Assembly (NCBI RefSeq): GCF_014172375.1
Contig: NZ_WNXD01000002.1
Span: 930,001 to 994,000, forward strand
Reading direction: 5' to 3'
DNA: 64,000 bases
Origin: Pedobacter planticolens
GTDB taxonomy: Bacteria; Bacteroidota; Bacteroidia; Sphingobacteriales; Sphingobacteriaceae
Within the stretch, counting starts at the first letter, position 1. Each line of letters opens with the position of its first letter. The translations under genes were made by a program, and so were the position numbers. Below the pieces are notes generated by a model that ran no database searches, was not told where the DNA came from, and worked only from the letters and a program-made list of their open reading frames with translations. This document shows, piece by piece, positions 15,889-24,275 of this stretch.

Positions 15889-15992
15889 CGTCATTGCGAA
15901 CTGAAGTGAGGATAAATTGTTGGGGTGAAACAATCTATCATGCTTGGAAAGATTGCTTCGTCCCGATGAAAAATCGGAGACTCGCAATGACG
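15889..15992. repeat. REP-like inverted repeat element, copy 1 (CGTCATTGCGA family)
   Basis: A 104-bp element bounded by perfect 11-bp terminal inverted repeats, CGTCATTGCGA and TCGCAATGACG. Its right 42 bp are the reverse complement of the left 42 bp of copy 3 (34799-34879), with one mismatch. No coding capacity. It behaves like a small non-autonomous dispersed repeat. Confidence 0.8.
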
Positions 15993-16059
15993 AAGTTTAA
16001 AATAGACTTTTGACTTGGTATTGATTTATCGTATCAATTTATTAGCTAATATTGCAGCA

Positions 16060-17028
16060 ATGAATACTGCCTTATACAATCCTTTCAAAAACTTCGATTT
16101 TAAGAATGATAAATGCTTTTTAAGCGGTGATAGTTTTTCATCGCCTTTGGCAACAATTAATGTTTTGCCCGATTGGCTTTTGAGCATGGCAAACTTAACT
16201 GGCGATGAGAAAATTCAATTATTAGATGAAACTATTCGTACTTATAAAAGCTTAGTAGTTCCTTGTAACACTACGGTTTATGATCAGTTTGTTTCTCCAT
16301 TGGAAGATAAAATTGCATTAGCTTTTGGAAAAGGATATGAAGGCATTTCGGCTTTGCCAGAGATAGCTTTGTTTAATTGGATTGGTAAATTGATGTACAG
16401 TTTTTTGTATATCGAAATGCAAGGCGCTATTCGTTTGCAACAGTTAAGCGGCGATGGAATGAACATGTCGCAAGGATTAATGCACAAATTTGGCAACTTA
16501 CACACCATGTTGCAAAGCATTTACCGAGAAGTAGTTTTAGAAGATTTTACGCCTTGGTCTATTGCGGTTGTGCAGCTTGAAAATGCAGATACGGCATTTA
16601 GTTTTAGAGATGAAATTAATACGTTAACGTTCTCCTTAAAGTTTAAAGATTTTGGAATTATTGCTTGTTTGCAAGATAATGGAACGAACAAAAGATACCA
16701 TCAAGAAATTATTGATTCTATAAAAGATAAAAAACTTTCAGAACAACAGTTTGAAGAATTAGCCGCTCGATTTTTCTATTCGGCCTATTTATTTAATCGC
16801 TTGCCAGAATATACAATTATGCCTGTTGAGGATGTAATTTATATTGATGCAATGCCGTTAAAAGGAACACAAAACAAAGCACTTTTTGATGTTTGGACTA
16901 ACAAAACGTACGGACAGGTTTTAGAAAACTTCTGGAAACCATGGGGCCATACGTTGTTTGAAATTATTAAAGATCCGACAGCGCCAATGAGCTATTTTGA
17001 GCAACCCTTTTTACCCGTTTCCAGTTAA
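16060..17028 (+). CDS. Conserved-looking cytoplasmic protein of unknown function
   Basis: A 322-residue soluble protein, started at the ATG at 16060 (MNTALYNPFKNFDF); the frame continues upstream to a TTG, but that part reads as leftover sequence. There is no signal peptide or strong membrane helix. Features are a small Cys-containing N-terminus (KNDKCFLSGDSFSSP), a helical middle (IGKLMYSFLYIEMQGAIRLQ, HKFGNLHTMLQSIYREV) and a C-terminal stretch with FWKPWGHTLFEIIKDP. I do not recognise a family. It is convergent with the rhomboid gene, overlapping its 3' end by 18 bp. Confidence 0.8.
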   Translation: MNTALYNPFKNFDFKNDKCFLSGDSFSSPLATINVLPDWLLSMANLTGDEKIQLLDETIRTYKSLVVPCNTTVYDQFVSPLEDKIALAFGKGYEGISALPEIALFNWIGKLMYSFLYIEMQGAIRLQQLSGDGMNMSQGLMHKFGNLHTMLQSIYREVVLEDFTPWSIAVVQLENADTAFSFRDEINTLTFSLKFKDFGIIACLQDNGTNKRYHQEIIDSIKDKKLSEQQFEELAARFFYSAYLFNRLPEYTIMPVEDVIYIDAMPLKGTQNKALFDVWTNKTYGQVLENFWKPWGHTLFEIIKDPTAPMSYFEQPFLPVSS

Positions 17029-17640
17029 GTATTGAATTCCTAATGTAAGTTTTTCTATAAAATTCGGTATAATTCCTGGAACAAAGATCAGCGTAAATAA
17101 TAGGCCAGTTAGCGCACCAAAAAAGTGTGCATCATGCCCAATATTGTCTTGGCCTTTTTTAGACATATACCAAGAATAATATAAATAAAGAACTGCGAAT
17201 AAAATAGCTGGCATCGGAATAAACATTACCAATAACAGTGTAGTAGGATCGAACATAATGTAGCTAAATAAAACTGCGCTAATTGCCCCAGAAGCACCTA
17301 AACTGTTATACCAAAAATGATCTTTGTGTTTTATAACTGTCGGTATATCGCTCAAAATTAAACTTAAGAAATAAAGCAAGCCAAATTGCCAATGCCCAAT
17401 CAATCTCTCTAGCTTAAACGCGAAGAAATAGAATGTAAACATGTTAAAAAGTAAGTGGGTCCAATCGGCGTGAATTAAACCACTCGTAATAAAAGTATAT
17501 AGTTTTTTCCCTTTGCTAACGGTATACGGATGTAGCATAAATTTACCATATAATTGATGGTCGTTAAATGCGTAAATGCTAGTAATCAGCGTAAAAATAA
17601 ATATAATTGTAGCTACTGGCGTATCGTTTAGATAGTTCAT
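17011..17640 (-). CDS. Rhomboid family intramembrane serine protease
   Basis: A 209-residue six-helix membrane protease that cuts substrates inside the bilayer. The catalytic serine lies in NSLGASGAISAVLFS (GASG near residue 120) and the catalytic His in GHDAHFFGALTGLLF (near 178). The HADWTHLLFNMFTFYFF segment supplies the conserved HxxxN of helix 2. Length is typical of a minimal bacterial rhomboid. It starts 3 bp downstream of the M14 carboxypeptidase stop, so the two are co-transcribed. Its 3' end overlaps the convergent gene at 16060-17028. Confidence 0.93.
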   Translation of the reverse strand: MNYLNDTPVATIIFIFTLITSIYAFNDHQLYGKFMLHPYTVSKGKKLYTFITSGLIHADWTHLLFNMFTFYFFAFKLERLIGHWQFGLLYFLSLILSDIPTVIKHKDHFWYNSLGASGAISAVLFSYIMFDPTTLLLVMFIPMPAILFAVLYLYYSWYMSKKGQDNIGHDAHFFGALTGLLFTLIFVPGIIPNFIEKLTLGIQYLTGNG

Positions 17641-17643
17641 TTG

Positions 17644-19386
17644 TTATTTTAGGTTTAACTTGATGTCTTGTTTTAATCTCCCAATAGGGTAACGCATGTA
17701 CGTTTTTTCGTAATAATCGGAGTTTTTGTACACAAAATCTAATTGAGCTCTACCATTTTTTGCAAAGTCAGGATTTTTTGCTTTCTCTGCCTCTAATTTT
17801 TGCTTAAGATCTGGATATTTTTTTAATAAATCTGCAGCGGTATCTTCAAAAACATAAGAAGAATATCCTTCTTTTTGACCTAAAACAGAATCGAAGAAGT
17901 TCCAATTAAAAAATGAATCGATTGCTTGTGGTTCTAATGTTTCAACAATATATCTGTTGTTTGGTTGATTTACATACACCACATAATCGCCAGCATAAAA
18001 TTGCACCTTTTGATCTACAGGATTTAATGTCACGGCCGAATGCTGATAATGCCCTTCGTATGGTCTAGTTGCGGTTTTCATATCACCAATATAATACATC
18101 TCTAAATCTAGTTTTGCATCTGCTGTCAATTGCTGCATGTTAACATTATTCAGTTTAAGCAGCTCAATTACCTTGCTCCAAGCTTTTGGAATAACATAGG
18201 CAATTGGTTTGGTGACGGTTAGACTAGGCTCAAACTTATCCCAATATTTTATTTTTTTAGTGTAAGGTTCGTTTCTATCGTAATATAAACGATCTACTCC
18301 ACTAATTTCACTTGGTTTATATTTTGCTGCATAACCTTTAAACTCAATGCTATCATAAACAGAGCGGTTCAACTTCCAGTCTAATGGAAAGTCTTGTTGT
18401 TGTGCTGTAAATTCATCCGCTTTGCGTTTATTTTCACCAATAATTTTCGCATCACGGACAATAATATCTACATAAGTTTGTAATAATTTATAGGTTGATT
18501 CTACACGTTTATCAAACGATTTAAGCATGTGAGTTTCTGGCATAAAGCCGATGGAATTGTGCAAAGCCGCATAACCAGTAGAGTAACGCGGCGATTCAAT
18601 ATATCCTGTAATCCCAGCATCTGGAGTTTCATTTATAGAGTTTACATAAGGAATCAATTCATAATTTTTTCCTTTCATCTGACTATATAAATCGGGCACC
18701 ATTGTTTTGGTTAAGTACGCAGATAAAATAGGGTTCAACTTATCTTTTTGAGTAGGAATAAGTGTCATCGTATATTGGTAATCAGCACCGTTGCTGGTGT
18801 GTGTATCTACAAAAATCTCTGGTTGCCATGTATTAAATATCTGCTGAAACGCTTGTGAATTTTTCGAATCTGTTTTAATAAAATCTCTATTCAAATCGTA
18901 ATTCTTGCTATTTCCTCTAAAACCATAGGCAACTGGGCCGTTTTGGTTGGCACGAGATGTACCGCTGCGATTGTGGCTACCATCAATATTATATACAGGA
19001 ATAATGCAAATCACCACATCTTCGGGTAATTTATTGGATTTTAATAAATCTCTGGCAAACATCATGCTGGCGTCAATTCCTTCAGGTTCTCCTGGATGAA
19101 TACCGTTGTTAATTAAAAATATTCTTTTATTGTTTTTTCTTAAAGTAGTAGGGTCAAATACGCCTTTCTTCGATAAAACTAATAGGTGCAAAGGTTTTCC
19201 AAAATCAGTGCTTCCGTAAGTAAATAATTTCGATTGCTGCGGAAATGCTTTTGCTAAATCCTGATAAAAAGAAATCGCTGCTTCATAAGTAGTCGTTTCT
19301 TTTTTATTGCTGAGTTCAAAAGGAGTTTGTTGGGCAAAAGTTTCCATATTTATAAAAATGAGTAGGAGTAAAAATAATCTCTTCAT
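17644..19386 (-). CDS. M14 family zinc carboxypeptidase, exported
   Basis: A 580-residue exported metallocarboxypeptidase. A signal peptide (MKRLFLLLLIFINMETFAQQ) is followed by the M14 domain: zinc ligands His97 and Glu100 in NNGIHPGEPEG, substrate-binding YDLNRDFIK, and the third zinc His in FVDTHTSNGADY. The M14 catalytic domain covers about residues 35-330; the remaining 250 residues are a C-terminal extension common in Bacteroidota homologues, for which I see no clear domain. It is likely to remove C-terminal residues from peptides or murein-derived peptides in the periplasm. The rhomboid gene follows within 3 bp. Confidence 0.92.
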   Translation of the reverse strand: MKRLFLLLLIFINMETFAQQTPFELSNKKETTTYEAAISFYQDLAKAFPQQSKLFTYGSTDFGKPLHLLVLSKKGVFDPTTLRKNNKRIFLINNGIHPGEPEGIDASMMFARDLLKSNKLPEDVVICIIPVYNIDGSHNRSGTSRANQNGPVAYGFRGNSKNYDLNRDFIKTDSKNSQAFQQIFNTWQPEIFVDTHTSNGADYQYTMTLIPTQKDKLNPILSAYLTKTMVPDLYSQMKGKNYELIPYVNSINETPDAGITGYIESPRYSTGYAALHNSIGFMPETHMLKSFDKRVESTYKLLQTYVDIIVRDAKIIGENKRKADEFTAQQQDFPLDWKLNRSVYDSIEFKGYAAKYKPSEISGVDRLYYDRNEPYTKKIKYWDKFEPSLTVTKPIAYVIPKAWSKVIELLKLNNVNMQQLTADAKLDLEMYYIGDMKTATRPYEGHYQHSAVTLNPVDQKVQFYAGDYVVYVNQPNNRYIVETLEPQAIDSFFNWNFFDSVLGQKEGYSSYVFEDTAADLLKKYPDLKQKLEAEKAKNPDFAKNGRAQLDFVYKNSDYYEKTYMRYPIGRLKQDIKLNLK

Positions 19387-19522
19387 AAAATGAATGGCTA
19401 AATTAAAGCTCTAAATTACTTTTTTATTTGAGAGCGAACTGTAACATTCTTTTCTCTTTAAATGGATTTTGAAAAATATGCGGTTTTCGCTAAAATCTTT
19501 ATCTCTTATACTTTCAATATAT

Positions 19523-19530
19523 TAATTTTG
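19523..19530 (+). promoter_or_regulatory. -7 box of pepT, very close to the start codon
   Basis: TAATTTTG matches TAnnTTTG and ends only 4 bp before the ATG at 19535. If used, transcription would start at or inside the start codon, giving a leaderless mRNA. Confidence 0.4.
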
Positions 19531-19534
19531 ACCT

Positions 19535-20785
19535 ATGATTTATTCAAATGCAGCACATAAACTAGAAGATAGATTTTTCAAGTATGTAAAAATAGATACT
19601 CAATCAGATCCAACTTCTAAAACCACTCCATCAACCTTAAAACAAAAGAATTTAGCAAAAGTATTAGTTGCCGAATTGTTGGAAATAGGCATTGGGGATG
19701 CGCACATGGATGATTTTGGTTATGTGTATGCAACAATCCCAAGTACTACACAAAAGCAAGTTCCTGTAATTTGTTTTTGCTCACACATGGATACCTCACC
19801 AGATTGTAGTGGCGAAAATGTAAAGCCAATTATTCATAAAAATTACCAAGGGGAAGATTTGATTTTGCCAGATGATCACTCCATCATTTTAAAATTAGCA
19901 GAGCATAAAGATTTAAAAGATCAATTAGGAAATGACATTATTACCGCAAGTGGCACCACGCTTTTAGGTGCAGATAATAAAGCTGGCTTAGCAGAAATTA
20001 TGGAAGCGGCAGCTTTTTTAGTTCAAAATCCAGAAGTTAAACATGGTACTATAAAAATTTTATTTACGCCTGATGAAGAAATTGGAAGAGGTGTAGATAA
20101 AGCAGATTTGAAAAAATTAGGTGCAGATTTTGCCTACACTGTTGATGGAGAAACGTTGGGTTCTATTGAAGATGAAACATTTTCTGCTGATGGCGTAAAA
20201 CTAATTATAAATGGGGTAAGTGCTCATCCAGGTTTTGCAAAAGGTAAAATGGAAAGTGCAATTAAAGCATTGGCTGATATTTTATCGGCTTTGCCAAAAG
20301 ATAAATTAACACCAGAGGCGACAAACGGAAAAGAAGGATTTATTCATCCTGTAAGTTTTAGCGGACATGCTGAACAAGCAGAAGCGCAATTTATTATTAG
20401 AGATTTTGATGATGAGTTGCTGAAATCTCATGAAGTTTTTTTAGAGAGTTTAGTTAAAGAGGTTTTGAAATCTTATCCTAACTCAACGTACGAATTTGAA
20501 GTAACTGAGCAATATCGAAACATGAAAAAAGTGTTAGATAAATATCCTCAACTTATTGAGAATGGTATAGAAGCGATTAAAAGAGCAGGTTTAACACCAA
20601 AAAAACAAAGTATTAGAGGTGGTACAGATGGTTCACGTTTATCTTTTATGGGTTTGCCTTGTCCTAATATTTTTGCAGGTGAACACGCTTTTCATGGTAA
20701 ACAAGAATGGGTTTCAGTTCAGGATATGGAAAAAGCTGTGCAAACAATTATAAATATTGCTTGTATTTGGGAGGAGAAAGCGTAG
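19535..20785 (+). CDS. pepT: Peptidase T (tripeptide aminopeptidase, M20B)
   Basis: A 416-residue cytoplasmic dizinc aminopeptidase that frees the N-terminal residue of tripeptides. M20 motifs in order: zinc ligand in FCSHMDTSPD (about 82-91), bridging Asp in LLGADNKAGLAEI (about 147-159), the catalytic Glu pair in FTPDEEIGRG (about 181-190), an Asp in YTVDGETLGSI, and the C-terminal RGGTDGSRLSFMGLP and FAGEHAFHG with the last His ligand. The length is that of E. coli PepT. There is no signal peptide. With the exported peptidases and the epimerase nearby it completes a peptide uptake and breakdown theme. Confidence 0.96.
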   Translation: MIYSNAAHKLEDRFFKYVKIDTQSDPTSKTTPSTLKQKNLAKVLVAELLEIGIGDAHMDDFGYVYATIPSTTQKQVPVICFCSHMDTSPDCSGENVKPIIHKNYQGEDLILPDDHSIILKLAEHKDLKDQLGNDIITASGTTLLGADNKAGLAEIMEAAAFLVQNPEVKHGTIKILFTPDEEIGRGVDKADLKKLGADFAYTVDGETLGSIEDETFSADGVKLIINGVSAHPGFAKGKMESAIKALADILSALPKDKLTPEATNGKEGFIHPVSFSGHAEQAEAQFIIRDFDDELLKSHEVFLESLVKEVLKSYPNSTYEFEVTEQYRNMKKVLDKYPQLIENGIEAIKRAGLTPKKQSIRGGTDGSRLSFMGLPCPNIFAGEHAFHGKQEWVSVQDMEKAVQTIINIACIWEEKA

Positions 20786-20790
20786 ATTTT

Positions 20791-20895
20791 TAACATTAAG
20801 GAATTAAGGTAATTAAGCTTTTTTACTTAAAAGGATTAACTATTCTAACCGCTAAAAATAATTTATCTTAATTCTTCTTAATGCCTTAATGTTTA
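20791..20895. repeat. Inverted repeat, ATTAAGGAATTAAG family, copy 1
   Basis: TTAACATTAAGGAATTAAGG (20791-20810) and a right arm CTTAATGCCTTAATGTTTA ending at 20895 face each other across about 60 bp. The right arm supplies the stop codon and last residues of the methyltransferase gene. A tighter copy is at 58276-58330. Confidence 0.65.
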
Positions 20896-21575
20896 TTATT
20901 CGTTAATCTTGCTAGATATTGATCTTCTCCATCATCAAAAACGATTTCGCATTCCCAGCCGTTTTGGTTCGCAGTGCGGATTAAAGTTTCTTGATCTAAA
21001 TACAACCAATTAAACCAATTCCCTTTTTGCTTTTTATATTCGTAGCAATAGTTCACTTCTCCGTAATATTTATTTTCTGGCTTAAGAAGCTCCGTATATA
21101 AATAAGCAATATCAGAACTATCAAAAAGTAATTGCCCGTTCACATTAATTAATGTTTTTGCTTTCTCCAAAAAATCGATAAATCCAGCTAAGGTTCCAGT
21201 TAAACCAATGCCATTCATTAACAATAAAAGGGTGTCGTATTTTTCTGTAGTTTCAAAAACATCTTGTACAACAGCTTTTTTAACGCCACGTTGTTGCATG
21301 AGTTTCACTGCATCGGCCGATATATCAATTGCCGTTACATCAGCACCTGCTTCTTGCAAAAATAAAGCATGACCGCCCACACCAGCGCCAACATCTAAAA
21401 CTTTACCATAACACAGCGTTAAGGCTTTATGTTCTAAATCTGGCATTTCTTCAAAGTCTCTAAAAAAGATGTCAACCGGCATCTCTTCAGGTTCATCGTA
21501 AGAATTGTGCAGCCACAAAATATCGGCTTTGCCTTTTTTGTAAAAGTCAGTTAAAGCATTTCCAAAAACATCCAT
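20886..21575 (-). CDS. Class I SAM-dependent methyltransferase
   Basis: A 229-residue cytoplasmic methyltransferase. The Rossmann SAM-binding motif I is clear in VLDVGAGVGGHALFL (about 57-71), followed by GADVTAIDIS with the acidic residue that binds the SAM ribose. Motif-IV-like YDTLLLLMNGIGLTG is near 114. The substrate cannot be told from the sequence; the C-terminal part (YGEVNYCYEYKKQKGNWFNW) has no family signature that I know. Its 3' end lies inside a dispersed repeat, so the last few codons may be repeat-derived. Confidence 0.88.
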   Translation of the reverse strand: MDVFGNALTDFYKKGKADILWLHNSYDEPEEMPVDIFFRDFEEMPDLEHKALTLCYGKVLDVGAGVGGHALFLQEAGADVTAIDISADAVKLMQQRGVKKAVVQDVFETTEKYDTLLLLMNGIGLTGTLAGFIDFLEKAKTLINVNGQLLFDSSDIAYLYTELLKPENKYYGEVNYCYEYKKQKGNWFNWLYLDQETLIRTANQNGWECEIVFDDGEDQYLARLTNNKH

Positions 21576-21614
21576 ACTCCAAAGATAGTTTATTGGTTAG
21601 CCTTAAGCCCAAAT

Positions 21615-21821
21615 TTAAGCGTTAACTTTTGCTAAATTATCTTTTACTAAACTACCAACAGTACTCAATTTGTCTTTAGAACTAGCTAAAAGATCACAAA
21701 ACCAATCGCTAACTTTTCCTTTTAATTCGTCATTTTTATCAGTAGCAATTACCAAGGCAACTACGGCGCCTAAAGCAGCACCAGCCAATAAACCAGTTAA
21801 TATTTTCGTTTGCTTTGTCAT
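21615..21821 (-). CDS. YtxH-domain small membrane protein
   Basis: A 68-residue protein with one N-terminal glycine-zipper membrane helix (ILTGLLAGAALGAVVALVIA) followed by a charged helix (KNDELKGKVSDWFCDLLASS). This is the usual layout of YtxH/gas-vesicle-GvpP-like small proteins, often induced by stress. The actual function is unknown. It lies 39 bp upstream of the methyltransferase gene on the same strand, so the two may be co-transcribed. Confidence 0.82.
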   Translation of the reverse strand: MTKQTKILTGLLAGAALGAVVALVIATDKNDELKGKVSDWFCDLLASSKDKLSTVGSLVKDNLAKVNA

Positions 21822-21904
21822 AATTCAAGTTTTAATAAATAGCTAACAATATTAAAACGCATTTGTTCTTTAGATTTACATTTTTAAAAGTTTTAGTCAC
21901 AATT

Positions 21905-22276
21905 ATGCTTCAGAAACTATCTTATTTCAATTTAATATTAGCTATAATTTACCTGCTGGTTTACTTAAAAAGTGGAACATTTAATTCTACTGCCGGAATT
22001 TTTGTAATTATTGTTTTTAGTTGGTTGTGTTTAAGAAGTTATCAGCTCGATAATTACAAATGGAAAATTTGGCATTACTTAACAGGATTATGGAGTTTGT
22101 ATTTTATTGGAACGTTAGTTTATGGCGCAATAAACATTATTAGTCCAGCTATTGAATATGATTTTATGAGCAGTGATACAGCAACTTATCTAACTATCAG
22201 TTCTATTTTTGTGTTAACCGTTATAATACAGTTTGCTGTATATTTAGTAAGGGGCTTAAAAGAACAAAGAGCTTGA
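21905..22276 (+). CDS. Membrane protein of unknown function
   Basis: A 123-residue protein started at the ATG at 21905 (MLQKLSYFNLILAIIYLLVY); a TTG 42 bp upstream is less likely. It has about four hydrophobic segments: 8-23, 31-45 (STAGIFVIIVFSWLCL), 57-75 and 98-118 (LTISSIFVLTVIIQFAVYLV). No family is recognised. It is followed after 41 bp by the DUF1579 lipoprotein gene and may be co-transcribed with it. Confidence 0.72.
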   Translation: MLQKLSYFNLILAIIYLLVYLKSGTFNSTAGIFVIIVFSWLCLRSYQLDNYKWKIWHYLTGLWSLYFIGTLVYGAINIISPAIEYDFMSSDTATYLTISSIFVLTVIIQFAVYLVRGLKEQRA

Positions 22277-22317
22277 TTTTTTGTTTAAACAATTAGGAAA
22301 ACTTAAAAATAGAAAAT

Positions 22318-22944
22318 ATGAAAAAATTAATGATGTCTTTATGTTGTTTAGCATTGCTTGCTACAGCATGTAATAGTGAAAAAAAAGACGCTACTTCAGA
22401 TGGTGCAAAGGTTGATACAACCACAACTAGCCAAGTAGATACCGCTGCCATGAATAAAGCATGGGCTGCATACATGACTCCAGGAGATACTCATAAAATG
22501 ATGGCAGCTGCTGATGGAAAATGGAATGCAGAAATTACTATGTATTATTCGTCGGACCAACCACCTAGTGTAAATAAAGCTGTTTGCGAAAATAAAATGA
22601 TTTTAGGAGGCCGCTATCAACAATCCACATATAAAGGGTCTTTTGAGGGCATGCCTTTTGAAGGAATAAACACATTAGCTTACGATAATTCGAAGAAAAT
22701 TTATGTAAGCACTTGGGTAGATAACATGGGAACAGGTGTAATGTATTTAGAAGGAACATTTGATGTAGCAACAAAAACCATGAATATGAAAGGTAAAGCA
22801 ACAGATGTAGTTTCTGGTAAGGATATTACGATTAGAGAAACCATGAAATTTATTGATGATAATACTCAACAAATGGAAATGTTTGATACCAAAGACGGCA
22901 AAGAAGTTAAAACGATGTCGATTAGTTTGAAAAGAGCAAAGTAA
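22318..22944 (+). CDS. DUF1579 lipoprotein
   Basis: A 208-residue predicted lipoprotein with signal MKKLMMSLCCLALLATAC and a lipobox (LATAC) at Cys18. A short Asp/Thr-rich linker is followed by a DUF1579 domain, a lipocalin-like beta fold: WNAEITMYYSSDQPPS, ENKMILGGRYQQSTYKGSFE, GINTLAYDNSKKIYVSTWVD. Proteins of this group often come from soil and marine Bacteroidota; their ligand is unknown. It is closed by a clear terminator at 22969-22995. Confidence 0.87.
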   Translation: MKKLMMSLCCLALLATACNSEKKDATSDGAKVDTTTTSQVDTAAMNKAWAAYMTPGDTHKMMAAADGKWNAEITMYYSSDQPPSVNKAVCENKMILGGRYQQSTYKGSFEGMPFEGINTLAYDNSKKIYVSTWVDNMGTGVMYLEGTFDVATKTMNMKGKATDVVSGKDITIRETMKFIDDNTQQMEMFDTKDGKEVKTMSISLKRAK

Positions 22945-22968
22945 ATTAATAACTAACGATAATTAAAC

Positions 22969-22995
22969 GCCCGAGCATGTTGCTTGGGCTTTTTT
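22969..22995 (+). terminator. Terminator after the DUF1579 gene
   Basis: GCCCGAGCA and TGCTTGGGC pair around TGT with one G-T wobble, followed directly by six Ts. Confidence 0.85.
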
Positions 22996-23036
22996 ATGTT
23001 GCAACAATTCTCAAACTTGTTCACCATACCATATCC

Positions 23037-23190
23037 ATTTCTCCCACACTTCTCCTAGTATGCTCCTGCATTTCTCCTGCAAAATGCGGTTTGAGAAGAA
23101 CAAACCTAGGGTAATCCTCGAACAATACTAGAACAACACAAGTTTTATACTGACATTTCCGGACATTCACAGATATTTTCGGACATTCCA
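23037..23190. repeat. Short tandem repeats with 11-bp period upstream of rplM
   Basis: Four consecutive 11-bp units, ATTTCTCCCAC, ACTTCTCCTAG, TATGCTCCTGC and ATTTCTCCTGC, fill 23037-23080. Further on, CTCGAACAATA and CTAGAACAACA (23117-23138) are another 11-bp pair, and CGGACATTC occurs twice about 22 bp apart (23160-23190). There is no convincing gene in this stretch; a 66-codon minus-strand frame across it looks accidental. The rest of the 22945-23408 gap holds only the terminator and the rplM promoter. Confidence 0.6.
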
Positions 23191-23322
23191 AATCGGCGAA
23201 ATTTAATTTTAAAGGCACCATTTGAACGACATTTTAAACTCATTTTTTAATTGTCTTATCAACAAAAACCTACCACTTATACCTCATATAACTAAAAACC
23301 TTCAAATTTTTCGTCTCAACCC

Positions 23323-23353
23323 TTTGGTAATTAAAGTATTCTCCCTATCTTTG
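23323..23353 (+). promoter_or_regulatory. Promoter of the rplM-rpsI-rpsB operon
   Basis: TTTG (23323-23326), a 19-bp spacer and TATCTTTG (23346-23353) match the Bacteroidota -33/-7 consensus well. The -7 box is 55 bp before the rplM start. Confidence 0.8.
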
Positions 23354-23408
23354 CAGTCCCTAAAAAACAGGGATAATAAATATTTTTTAACAAATTAAAT
23401 AAAAGCAA

Positions 23409-23852
23409 GTGAATACGTTAAGTTACAAAACTGTCTCTGCCAATGCCAAAACTGTTAATAAACAGTGGGTTGTAGTTGATGCACAAGGAGAGATTTTGGG
23501 GCGCTTGTCTTCTAAAATCGCAATGATTATTAGAGGAAAACACAAGCCAGAGTTTACCCCAAACGTAGACTGCGGTGATAACGTTATCGTTATTAATGCA
23601 GACAAGGTAAAATTGACAGGAAACAAATTAAGCGATAAGCAATATGTTTCTTATACTGGTTATCCAGGTGGTCAAAAATTTATTTCTCCTAAAGAATTAA
23701 TGGCAAAACACCCTACTCGCGTAGTTGAGAAGGCTGTTCGTGGTATGTTACCAAAAACAAAATTGGGCAAAAAATTGTACACCAATCTTTTTGTTTACGC
23801 TGGTTCGGAGCATCCGCACTCGGCACAAGCACCAAAAACCATTACACTTTAA
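23409..23852 (+). CDS. rplM: 50S ribosomal protein L13
   Basis: A 147-residue ribosomal protein of the large subunit that binds 23S rRNA early in assembly. Family signatures: KQWVVVDAQGEILGRLSSK near the N-terminus, GDNVIVINADKVKLTGNK in the middle, and YTGYPGGQK and KAVRGMLPKTKLG later. The start is a GTG at 23409: there is no ATG in range, and the protein begins as other Bacteroidota L13 proteins do (MNTLSYKTVSAN). It is the first gene of the operon with rpsI 16 bp downstream. Confidence 0.97.
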   Translation: MNTLSYKTVSANAKTVNKQWVVVDAQGEILGRLSSKIAMIIRGKHKPEFTPNVDCGDNVIVINADKVKLTGNKLSDKQYVSYTGYPGGQKFISPKELMAKHPTRVVEKAVRGMLPKTKLGKKLYTNLFVYAGSEHPHSAQAPKTITL

Positions 23853-23868
23853 TTAAAAGAGAAAAGAA

Positions 23869-24255
23869 ATGTCAGTTACAAACACTTCAGGTAGAAGAAA
23901 AACTGCAGTTGCCCGTATCTATTTAAAAGAAGGCAACGGCACAATTACCGTTAACGGTAAAGATCACAAAGTATATTTCCCAACATTACCTTTACAATAC
24001 ATTGTTAACCAATCATTCGAAGTTTCGGAATTGACTGGTAAATATGATGTTAACGTAAATGTAAACGGTGGCGGAGTAAAAGGACAAGCAGAAGCAGTTC
24101 GCTTGGCAATCGCTAAGGCTATTGTTGAATTAGATGCTGAGAAAAAACCAGCATTACGTGCTAAAGGGTTAATGACCCGTGATAATCGTATGGTTGAACG
24201 TAAGAAACCAGGACGTAAAAAAGCACGTAAGAAATTCCAATTCAGTAAACGTTAA
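23869..24255 (+). CDS. rpsI: 30S ribosomal protein S9
   Basis: A 128-residue small-subunit protein whose basic tail reaches the P-site tRNA. It has the S9 start NTSGRRKTAVARIYLKEGNG, the GGGVKGQAEAVRLAIAKAI motif and the conserved C-terminus ending GRKKARKKFQFSKR. The order rplM-rpsI-rpsB-tsf is common in Bacteroidota. Spacing is 16 bp to rplM and 20 bp to rpsB. Confidence 0.98.
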   Translation: MSVTNTSGRRKTAVARIYLKEGNGTITVNGKDHKVYFPTLPLQYIVNQSFEVSELTGKYDVNVNVNGGGVKGQAEAVRLAIAKAIVELDAEKKPALRAKGLMTRDNRMVERKKPGRKKARKKFQFSKR

Positions 24256-24260
24256 TCTTA

Positions 24261-24266
24261 AAGGAG
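24261..24266 (+). promoter_or_regulatory. Shine-Dalgarno-like site before rpsB
   Basis: AAGGAG ends 9 bp before the rpsB ATG at 24276. It stands out because most other starts in this window have only A-rich leaders, as is usual in Bacteroidota, where the anti-SD is reported to be sequestered on the ribosome. Confidence 0.5.
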
Positions 24267-24275
24267 ACAAACACA

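Noticed and set aside
23021..23221. 66-codon minus-strand frame upstream of rplM
   Set aside because: It coincides with 11-bp repeats, has no recognisable protein features and no promoter.
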